A DNA stretch of 64,000 bases from Mesorhizobium neociceri (GTDB lineage Bacteria > Pseudomonadota > Alphaproteobacteria > Rhizobiales > Rhizobiaceae), in contig NZ_JACDTY010000006.1 in assembly GCF_013520985.1 (NCBI RefSeq), forward strand, positions 280,336-344,335. Direction: 5' to 3'. The notes under the pieces are model-generated. The model ran no database searches. It was not told the DNA's origin and saw only the letters and a program-made list of their open reading frames with translations. A program made the position numbers and the translations under genes. Of this stretch, positions 42,481 to 49,771 are shown piece after piece (position 1 is the first letter of the stretch; each line of letters opens with the position of its first letter).

Positions 42481-43506
42481 ATGTTCATCAGTCTGCAGAT
42501 CAGCAATGTCGATGTCCTGCCCGGCGGACTGCCCCCCGGTTACGCATCGCGCGACCGCGGCTTCGAGATCGGGCGCGAGAACTGCGCCTGGACCTTGCCC
42601 GATCCGGACAAATTCATCTCCGGCCGGCACTGCGAAATCCGCTATGAAGGCGGCGCTTTCTTTCTCTACGACGTCTCGCGCAACGGCACCTTCGTCAACG
42701 GGTCGAGCCAGCGCCTGACCGGCCCGCACCGGCTTGCGCAAGGCGACCGGCTCCGGATCGGTCGCTATATCGTCTCGGTATCGATCGATGACGGGAACCA
42801 AGCCTTCGGTGGCCATGGCTCGACGCAACGGCAAATGCCCGTCGCCGGATCCTTTCCAGACCATATTGCGGCGCCACGGTCGCCGACCGCGCCACCCGTT
42901 TCTGTCTCCGGCCGGCCACAGCCAGCCGACGAGATCCTGCGCGCGATTGCCGCCGGCGCCGGCATCCCGCCGGAAGTGCTGCTGCTGCGCCAACCGCATG
43001 AGGTGGCGGGCGAGATCGGCGCGGTGTTGCGGATCGTCGTCGACGAGCTGGTGCTGCTGCTGAAGGCGCGAGCCGCCGCGAAGGTCCTGGCCAAGACCAG
43101 CGATCGAACGATGATCAACGCCGCCGACAACAATCCGCTGAAGTTCGTGCCCGGGACGGACGAAATCCTCGACATCATGTTCGCGCGGCGCAGGGCCGGC
43201 TATCTCGATGCCAGGCACAGCATCGAAGACGCCTTCCACGACCTCAAGACGCATGAATTCGCCACCTTCGCCGCCATGCAAGCAGCGCTGGCGCGGCTGC
43301 TCGACGATCTGTCGCCCGAGGCAATCGCCAAAAAACTGCCGCCGACTTCCTTTGCCTCGAAGAAGACGCGCGCCTGGGACGCGTTGGTCGCGACCTGGCG
43401 CGCCAAGGAGGAGGCGCACGAAAACGGCCTCCTGGACATATTCCTCACCTATTTCAGCGAGGCCTACGCCAAGGCCGCCAAACAGAAACCGGCAAGCAAG
43501 AGCTGA
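42481..43506 (+). CDS. tagH: FHA-domain T6SS regulator, second copy
   Basis: A 341-aa FHA protein. The FHA domain (residues ~1-100) is canonical, with FEIGRENCAWTLPD, ISGRHCEI and SRNGTFVNGS, unlike the first copy whose NGT loop is altered; this copy is therefore the better candidate phosphothreonine reader. The C-terminal ~200 residues form the TagH/ImpI-type helical domain (NNPLKFVPGTDEIL, ARHSIEDAFHDLKTHEFATF, YFSEAYAKAAKQK). The linker is much shorter than in the first copy. It precedes the second TssL/TssM pair and PppA/PpkA, and a 304-nt gap separates it from tssL. Confidence 0.93.
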   Translation: MFISLQISNVDVLPGGLPPGYASRDRGFEIGRENCAWTLPDPDKFISGRHCEIRYEGGAFFLYDVSRNGTFVNGSSQRLTGPHRLAQGDRLRIGRYIVSVSIDDGNQAFGGHGSTQRQMPVAGSFPDHIAAPRSPTAPPVSVSGRPQPADEILRAIAAGAGIPPEVLLLRQPHEVAGEIGAVLRIVVDELVLLLKARAAAKVLAKTSDRTMINAADNNPLKFVPGTDEILDIMFARRRAGYLDARHSIEDAFHDLKTHEFATFAAMQAALARLLDDLSPEAIAKKLPPTSFASKKTRAWDALVATWRAKEEAHENGLLDIFLTYFSEAYAKAAKQKPASKS

Positions 43507-43810
43507 GCGCAACTGTACCTCCAAGCCGGTCCCATGACCGGTTGGCGACCAAAATTGCGCCGGGTTTCAATCGGAACCTTCTGAGACTACGATCACATAC
43601 GACAATTGAGCACGCGGGTACGGTTGGTCGACCTAGGGGTCTGCGGCAGATGTCATGTCACGGCGAGATAGCGTCCTGCGGTCCGCGTTCGCGCGGACTT
43701 GGCGCTGTGCGTCGCGCGGCCGCGCGGGCGTTTATCTCTTTGTTTTTACGCAATTCCGGACGGAAAACCGCTTCACACTTTTCCTGGAATTGCTCTAGGC
43801 AGGGTCGGCG
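43507..43810. other. Intergenic gap between second FHA and second tssL
   Basis: These 304 nt hold no convincing gene. The last third contains a 44-nt palindromic repeat (43750-43793) that also occurs at 57554-57597. The rest looks like unconstrained GC-rich spacer with an AT-richer stretch near 43590-43620. A promoter for tssL2-tssM2-pppA-ppkA may lie here, but no clear -35/-10 pair was found. Confidence 0.5.
43750..43793. repeat. 44-nt dispersed palindromic repeat, copy 1
   Basis: The outer arms are GCAATTCC and GGAATTGC (8 bp) and the inner arms GGAAAA and TTTTCC (6 bp), around an 11-nt loop with CCGCTTCACAC. The second copy at 57554-57597 differs at only two positions, which are the two partners of the innermost base pair (A-T here, G-C there). 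It ends 17 nt before the tssL2 start. Confidence 0.85.
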
Positions 43811-45337
43811 ATGAGCTCGAAGGACGATCCTTTCGATCCGGCCGGCAAGACCGTCATCCGCCCCAGCCGTCCCAATCCCGGCCGCAAGCAGAAGACGGTT
43901 CTCGCCCGCGATGCGCCGGCGCCCAACAGCACCGTGATCGCCCCTGCCAGCATCCCGGAATCGACGATTTTCGATCCCAACGCCGGCCGCCAGCAGCCAC
44001 CACCGGCCGACGTAACCGGGACAGTTATCTATCAAGGCGCGCCTTTCGCCGCAGCGCCCGCTGGTCCGTCGTTTCCGACCGAGACGGCGGGGAAAACGCC
44101 GTGGGATGCGCTGCTCGGCGCCAGCGACGGCGTCGACTACGGAACCGCCAACCCGATCGTCGCTGCCGCAGCACCCTTGCTTATCCTGCTAGGGCACCTT
44201 CGGCTGATGGCCGTCGAAAGACAGGCTGAGCCGCTGGCGGAGCATGTCGCCGGCCTGATCGAGGATTTCGACCGCAAGATCGCCAGGACCGATACTTCGG
44301 AAGAGGATGCACGCATCGCCAGCTATGTGCTTTGCGAAACCGCCGACGATATCATCGCCAACCTGCCCGGCTCCGGCCGGGAGATGTGGGCACAGCATGC
44401 CATGCTGTCGCGCTTCTTCCAGGTCAAACCCACCGGCGCCGGTTTCTTCCAGGCGCTGAACACGGTGCTGGCGACGCCCGAGCCGCATCGCAATCTCATC
44501 GAACTGATGCATATCAGCCTGTCGCTTGGCTTCGAAGGCCAGTATCGCGGCCAGCCACGCGAAGGCCTCGAGCGTGTCCGCCGCGACGTCTACGAAACGC
44601 TGGCCTATTTCCGCGCCCCCGGTGACGACGACATCTCGCCGCGCTGGCAAGGCCTGGCGCTGACGTCAGCGCAAGGCTCAAGGCGGGTTCCGCTCTGGGC
44701 CGTAGCCGCTGCAACAGCAGCCGTTTTGACTGCAGCCTTTTTCACGCTGCGGGTTCTCATCACCAATGACGGCGAGGCCGTCGCAGGCGAATTGCTGGCG
44801 CTCAACCCGGCGACGCCGGTCACCATCGAGCGCACCGGCTTCGTGCCGCTGACCGAGGAGGTGAAAGTCGTCGCCGCACCAACGACGATTGCGCAGGTCG
44901 ATCGCATCCGCACCGCGCTGGGCAAGGAGATCGAAGCCGGTGGCGTCAGCGTCGGAACCAAGGGCGATTTCATCGTCGTGGAAATCAGCAATGCCTTGCT
45001 GTTCCAGTCCGGACGGGCCGACGTCAAAGCCGAGTTCGAGCCCGTGGCCATCAGCATCGCGGCGGCTCTCAATGCCGAGCGCGGGCCGATCCGGATCGTC
45101 GGCCACACCGACAACGTCAAACCGAAGAAGACCAGCGCCTTCAAATCGAATTTCGACCTCTCCGTCGCCCGCGCCCAGTCGGTCGAAAGGATGATCGCAG
45201 CGCATTTCAGCGATCCGTCGCGGACAAAGGTCGAGGGCAAGGGCGAGGACGAGCCCATCGCCGACAATGCAACACCGGAGGGCCGCGTCAAAAACCGCCG
45301 TGTCGATGTGATGATCCCGCGAGAGGAGACGCTGTGA
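43811..45337 (+). CDS. tssL: T6SS inner-membrane protein TssL with OmpA-like domain, second copy
   Basis: A 508-aa second TssL. The first ~110 residues are a disordered, Pro/Thr-rich cytoplasmic tail (TVIRPSRPNPGRKQKTVL, STVIAPASIPESTIFD) not present in copy 1; its threonines are possible PpkA targets. The DotU domain (~115-280) has PLLILLGHLRLMA, FQVKPTGAGFFQALN and LMHISLSLGFEGQYRG. One transmembrane helix lies near 298-318, and a C-terminal OmpA domain has RIVGHTDNVKP and NRRVDVMIPRE. The gene overlaps tssM2 by 4 nt (GTGA). Confidence 0.94.
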   Translation: MSSKDDPFDPAGKTVIRPSRPNPGRKQKTVLARDAPAPNSTVIAPASIPESTIFDPNAGRQQPPPADVTGTVIYQGAPFAAAPAGPSFPTETAGKTPWDALLGASDGVDYGTANPIVAAAAPLLILLGHLRLMAVERQAEPLAEHVAGLIEDFDRKIARTDTSEEDARIASYVLCETADDIIANLPGSGREMWAQHAMLSRFFQVKPTGAGFFQALNTVLATPEPHRNLIELMHISLSLGFEGQYRGQPREGLERVRRDVYETLAYFRAPGDDDISPRWQGLALTSAQGSRRVPLWAVAAATAAVLTAAFFTLRVLITNDGEAVAGELLALNPATPVTIERTGFVPLTEEVKVVAAPTTIAQVDRIRTALGKEIEAGGVSVGTKGDFIVVEISNALLFQSGRADVKAEFEPVAISIAAALNAERGPIRIVGHTDNVKPKKTSAFKSNFDLSVARAQSVERMIAAHFSDPSRTKVEGKGEDEPIADNATPEGRVKNRRVDVMIPREETL

Positions 45338-48300
45338 CCGGCTGGCTGCTGCGCATCTTCAGCACGCTCGCGCTGGCCGGCTTCGCCGCCGCGGTCTGGT
45401 TCGCCGGCCCGTTGATCCGCTTCGCCGGCGCCCGGCCGCTGGACCCCGTCTGGCTGCGGGCAGTGATCATCGGCGTTGTCGTTGGAACGGCGGTGGTTAT
45501 TTATGCAGTCCGGTTCTGGCGAAGGCGCAAGGCGCAGAAGGCGCTGGAAGCCGCCATGGCCAGCGCCGAGGATGACGGCAGCGACGCAAAGGTGCTGGAA
45601 GCCCGCATGAGCGAGGCGGTAGCGACGCTCAGGCAGTCTAGCGGCAAGCGCAACTTCCTCTACGAGGTTCCCTGGTACATCGTCATCGGCCCGCCGGGGG
45701 CCGGCAAGACCACCGCACTGGTCAATTCCGGGCTGAACTTTCCGCTTGCCGGGTCGGGCCAGGCGCAGCCGGTGGCAGGCGTCGGCGGCACGCGCAATTG
45801 CGACTGGTGGTTCACCGATGAGGCAGTGCTGATCGACACGGCCGGGCGCTATACGACGCAGGATTCCAACGCGCGGACCGACAGCAAAAGCTGGCTCGCC
45901 TTCCTGTCGCTGCTCAAGCGGCATCGGGCCAGGCAACCGATAAATGGCGTCATCCTGGCGATCAGCCTTGCCGACCTGATGGCGGACGGCGAGCAGGCGG
46001 CCCATGTCGCCGAGATCCGCAGCCGATTGCAGGAAATCCACGCGATCCTGAAGGTCCGCTTTCCGGTCTATGTGCTGTTCACCAAGGCCGACCTCGTCTC
46101 CGGATTCATGGAGTATTTCGGCACCTTCGACGAAGCACGCCGGCGCCAAGTCTGGGGTGCAACCTTCCAGACCGCGGAGCGCGGCCTGAACATGGTCGCA
46201 GAAGCGCCGGCCGAATTCGACGCGCTGGTGAAGCGCCTGACCGAGGAGATGAGCGAGCGGCTGCAGGCTGAGACCGACCCCGTCGCCCGCATCGCCATTT
46301 TCGGCTTTGCCGCGCAGCTCGGCGCGCTGAAAGGCCGGATCGTGAATTTCCTCGATGGAGTCTTCGAGCCGACGCGCAAGCAGCTGAACGCCCCCTTGCG
46401 CGGCCTGTATTTTTCCTCCGGCACGCAGGAAGGCACGCCAATCGACCAGCTGCTCGGCAGCATCGGCCGCAGTTTCGGCAAGAACGCCCAGGCACATCTT
46501 TCCGGCACCGGCAAAAGCTTCTTCCTGCACGATCTGTTGAGCCGCGTTATTTTCGCCGAGTCCGGCTGGGTGTCCTATGACAGGGCAGCCGACAGGCGGG
46601 CTGCGATCGCCCGCTATGCCGGTCTGGCGGCGATAGCGGCCATAGCGGTCGCCGGACTTGGCGTTCTCGGCCTGAGCTTTACGACCAACAGATCGCTGAT
46701 TGCCGCGACCAATCAGGCGGCCGGCCAGTATCGCGAGACCGCCGCCCCGCTACTCGCAAGCACGACAGTGTCGGATGCCGACCTCGAAACCGTCATCGGC
46801 GCGCTCGATGCGCTGCGCGGCCTGCCGGCCGGCTATGACGCAAAAGACCAGCCGACGCCGGCCAAGGCGACATTCGGCCTCAGTCAGCGTGAGCGTATCC
46901 TGTCCGCCTCCGAGACCGCCTACAGGCAAGGGCTAGAGCGCATGTTCCGCTCGCGCTTGCTGTTCCAGCTCGAACGCACGATCGAGGCCAGGATGGCCGA
47001 TCCGATGGCGCTGTATGAGCCGCTGAAGATTTACCTGATGCTGGGCGGCAAGGCGCCGAAAGTCGACGATGAACTGGTCGTCACCTGGCTGAAGCGGGAC
47101 TGGGAACAGAACCGCTATCCCGGCGCCCACAATCGCGATGGACGGGCGCAGTTGGAGAAGCACCTGCGCGCCATGCTGGCGCTCGACGACGACCAGGATC
47201 CCACCTTCGAACTCAACCGCACGCTGGTCGAATCCGCCCAGCGCTCGCTCGGCCGCATGACGCTGGCCGACCGCGCCACCGCGCTCATTCAGTCGGCGAC
47301 CTATGCGGCGGAGCTGAGTGATTTTTCGGTGTCATCGCAAGCCGGCGCGGAAGCGCCGGTGCTGTTCGAGCGCAATGACGGAAACGATCTCGCCGGCCTT
47401 CGCGTCCCCGGCCTCTACACCCATGCCGGCTTCGACTTCTATCTGGCGCAGCTCGCCAGGAGCGCGCAGGCGCTGGTCGACGATCAATGGGTGATCGGCA
47501 GCGGTGGAGAGCAAGGCGGCTTCGACCAGGAGTTGCTCAAGCTCGGCCCCGAGCTTCTCGATCGCTATGGCAAGGGTTTTGCTGCAGCGTGGAATGAGGT
47601 GCTCGACAGGTTGAAGTTCAAGGCGATGGCCGCCGACAAGCCGCAATATCTAGCACTGTCCGCCGCCGGCTCGCCGACCTCGCCGCTGATGCAGCTGTTC
47701 GAGGCGATCGCGCGCGAAACAGCTTTGACGCAGGAGCGCAATCCGGCCGCGCCTTCCCAAGACAGCGATCAGGAAGCCGCCGCGCGCGCCAAGGGTCTCG
47801 CCCGCATCGGCGTCGAGCTCGCGGCACGCAAATCGCAGAGCCGGGCCGGAACCGCCTTCGTCAGCATGCAGAGCCAGGATCCCGGCGCCAACATCGAAGC
47901 CCAGTTCCGGTCTTTCCAGGCTTTGGTGGCCGGCGCGCCCGGCCAGCGGCCGCTCGATGCCCTGACCCAGAATTTCCGCGAAATCTATCAAAGCGTACGG
48001 CTTGCGGCCGATGTCCCCGCGCAGACGGACCAGGCCAACGCCAATCTGCAGCTGCAGATCTCGACGTTGCGCGCCAATGCCTCGCGGCTGCCAAAGGCAC
48101 TGGCCAGGATGGTGAGTGCGGCGGCGGATGATTTCGAGGGCACCGTCGCCGAAACATCGACCACGCATCTCAACGAAATGCTGGAAGAGACCGTCGGTCG
48201 TCCGTGCGAAGAGGTGATTGCCGGGCGCTTTCCATTCGCCCCCGCCGGCACCGACGATGTCGCCATGGCGGATTTTGCCAGGCTGTTTTCTCCTGGCGGT

Positions 48301-48855
48301 GTCCTCGACCGGTTCTTCGCACAAAACCTGGCGTCGCTGGTCGACATGAGCGGGCAGGACTGGGACTGGAAACAGGACACCAGGTTCGGCCGCAATCTGG
48401 CGAAATCGACGCTCAGGAACTTCCAGCTTGCGGCACAAATCCGCGCCGCTTTCTTTCCGCTTGGCGGGCCGGTGCCGTCGATCAACATCACCTTCACGCC
48501 GCTGTCGTTGCATGGCGATGCCGACATGGCGCTGCTCAACATCGATGGCCAGGTGCTGCAGGCCACCCAGGCCGGCAACACACCGGGCCTGATTCCGTGG
48601 CCGGGCAAGACCGGCTCGGCCAGTCTCAGCCTGACGCCGGAGCTGCCGGGGCGCGAGTCGGCGATCAAATTCGACGGCCCCTGGGCGCTGAAACGATTGC
48701 TGGACAAAGGGCAGGTCACCGCCAATGGCGACAGTCTCGAAGCGCATTTCGTCATCGGCGGGCGCGATGTCGCCTACACGATCAAGACCGGGGAGGACGG
48801 CAACCCATTCACGCTGCCGGCGCTTTCCGCCTTCAGCTGTCCGAAGGCTTTCTGA
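45334..48855 (+). CDS. tssM: T6SS membrane-complex protein TssM (IcmF), second copy
   Basis: A 1173-aa second TssM. Two N-terminal transmembrane helices (~residues 4-60), a cytoplasmic NTPase-like domain with Walker A GPPGAGKTTA near residue 122 and DTAGRY, a third transmembrane helix near 432-452 and a long periplasmic part are all intact. The C-terminal ALKRLLDKGQVTAN... and the INIDGQVLQ-type beta region resemble the TssJ-binding end of other TssM proteins. GTG 45334 overlaps tssL2. No second tssJ follows, so it must use the TssJ encoded at 26.7 kb or another partner. Confidence 0.94.
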   Translation: MTGWLLRIFSTLALAGFAAAVWFAGPLIRFAGARPLDPVWLRAVIIGVVVGTAVVIYAVRFWRRRKAQKALEAAMASAEDDGSDAKVLEARMSEAVATLRQSSGKRNFLYEVPWYIVIGPPGAGKTTALVNSGLNFPLAGSGQAQPVAGVGGTRNCDWWFTDEAVLIDTAGRYTTQDSNARTDSKSWLAFLSLLKRHRARQPINGVILAISLADLMADGEQAAHVAEIRSRLQEIHAILKVRFPVYVLFTKADLVSGFMEYFGTFDEARRRQVWGATFQTAERGLNMVAEAPAEFDALVKRLTEEMSERLQAETDPVARIAIFGFAAQLGALKGRIVNFLDGVFEPTRKQLNAPLRGLYFSSGTQEGTPIDQLLGSIGRSFGKNAQAHLSGTGKSFFLHDLLSRVIFAESGWVSYDRAADRRAAIARYAGLAAIAAIAVAGLGVLGLSFTTNRSLIAATNQAAGQYRETAAPLLASTTVSDADLETVIGALDALRGLPAGYDAKDQPTPAKATFGLSQRERILSASETAYRQGLERMFRSRLLFQLERTIEARMADPMALYEPLKIYLMLGGKAPKVDDELVVTWLKRDWEQNRYPGAHNRDGRAQLEKHLRAMLALDDDQDPTFELNRTLVESAQRSLGRMTLADRATALIQSATYAAELSDFSVSSQAGAEAPVLFERNDGNDLAGLRVPGLYTHAGFDFYLAQLARSAQALVDDQWVIGSGGEQGGFDQELLKLGPELLDRYGKGFAAAWNEVLDRLKFKAMAADKPQYLALSAAGSPTSPLMQLFEAIARETALTQERNPAAPSQDSDQEAAARAKGLARIGVELAARKSQSRAGTAFVSMQSQDPGANIEAQFRSFQALVAGAPGQRPLDALTQNFREIYQSVRLAADVPAQTDQANANLQLQISTLRANASRLPKALARMVSAAADDFEGTVAETSTTHLNEMLEETVGRPCEEVIAGRFPFAPAGTDDVAMADFARLFSPGGVLDRFFAQNLASLVDMSGQDWDWKQDTRFGRNLAKSTLRNFQLAAQIRAAFFPLGGPVPSINITFTPLSLHGDADMALLNIDGQVLQATQAGNTPGLIPWPGKTGSASLSLTPELPGRESAIKFDGPWALKRLLDKGQVTANGDSLEAHFVIGGRDVAYTIKTGEDGNPFTLPALSAFSCPKAF

Positions 48856-49016
48856 TGGGGAATTGCATGGCGGGATCGGCGATTGCGGGGCGCAGAGAGA
48901 GCAGCGGCACCCCACCGTCCGTCATCGGCGGCTTAGATTTCGATACTCTAATGGATAGGCCTGTGGCAGACTGGCCAGGCACGGCCGACAACGCGTTGCG
49001 GAGGGTAGGCAAGTGA
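48855..49016 (+). CDS. Candidate 53-aa small protein coupled to tssM2 and pppA
   Basis: ATG 48855 overlaps the tssM2 stop (TGATG) and has GAAGG 7 nt upstream. The frame runs 53 codons (beginning MGNCMAGSAIAGRRESS, containing PPSVIGGLDFDTLMDRP) and its stop overlaps the GTG start of pppA. The double overlap mirrors the coupling of real genes in this operon. No family is recognised. It could also be a chance frame bridging two genes; pppA has its own strong GGAGGG site and does not need it. Confidence 0.42.
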   Translation: MGNCMAGSAIAGRRESSGTPPSVIGGLDFDTLMDRPVADWPGTADNALRRVGK

Positions 49017-49771
49017 GCGGTGCCGCCTTTGAGAGCTACGGCGTGAGCCACCAGGGCTGCGTGCGCGACCACAATGAAGACAGCTATCTGGTCGAGCCGC
49101 AGATCGGCCTTTGGGTGGTTGCCGACGGCATGGGCGGACATGAAGCCGGAGAGGTGGCCTCGGCAAGCATCGTCGAGCATCTGGCAACGATCGGCATCGC
49201 CAGCTCGGCGCCGGATCTGCGTGCGCGCTTCGAGGACCGGCTGAACCGGGCGCATGCCGAGATCCGCCGGATTTCGCGATCGCGCGGCGTGACCATCGGC
49301 TCCACCGTTGCAGCACTGCTGGCCATGGACGGCAGGTTCGCCTGCCTGTGGTCGGGCGACAGCCGCGTCTATCTGGTTCGCGACGCCGCGATCTCCCAGA
49401 TTTCGCGCGACCACACCGAGGTCCAGGAACTGCTGGACAGCGGCGCGATCAGTGCGGCCGAGGCTGAAAACTGGCCGCGGCGCAACGTCATCACGCGTGC
49501 CATCGGCGTCAACGACGAGATCGCCATCGACTTCCAGCAGGGAGAGACCCTGGCCGGCGACATTTTCATCCTGAGCACTGACGGGCTGACGGCGCATGTC
49601 AGCGACGCAGAGATCGCTGCCGCAGTGCTGTCGGCAGCGCCGCAGGCAGCCTGCGAAAAGCTGCTTTCCATGGTGCTGGAGCGCGGGGGCACCGACAACG
49701 TCACCATCGTTCTGGTCAAGATCAGAGACAAAGGCAATGGCCTGTCCCGAGCAGAAGGCCACGACCGATGA
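49013..49771 (+). CDS. pppA: T6SS PP2C-type protein phosphatase PppA
   Basis: Metal-dependent Ser/Thr phosphatase that reverses PpkA phosphorylation of T6SS targets. The 252-aa protein has all PP2C landmarks: RDHNEDSYLV (residues ~19-28), VADGMGGHEAGEVAS, the glycine-serine-threonine GST motif before VAAL, SGDSRVYL, RNVITRAIG, STDGLTAHV and GGTDNVTIVLV at the end. The metal-binding aspartates are present. It starts at GTG 49013 behind GGAGGG and overlaps ppkA by 4 nt. Confidence 0.95.
   Translation: MSGAAFESYGVSHQGCVRDHNEDSYLVEPQIGLWVVADGMGGHEAGEVASASIVEHLATIGIASSAPDLRARFEDRLNRAHAEIRRISRSRGVTIGSTVAALLAMDGRFACLWSGDSRVYLVRDAAISQISRDHTEVQELLDSGAISAAEAENWPRRNVITRAIGVNDEIAIDFQQGETLAGDIFILSTDGLTAHVSDAEIAAAVLSAAPQAACEKLLSMVLERGGTDNVTIVLVKIRDKGNGLSRAEGHDR

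Noticed and set aside
48204..49016. 270-codon frame covering the end of tssM2
   Set aside because: Most of it is an antiparallel-phase shadow of tssM2; only the last 53 codons, after the tssM2 stop, are worth considering as a gene.
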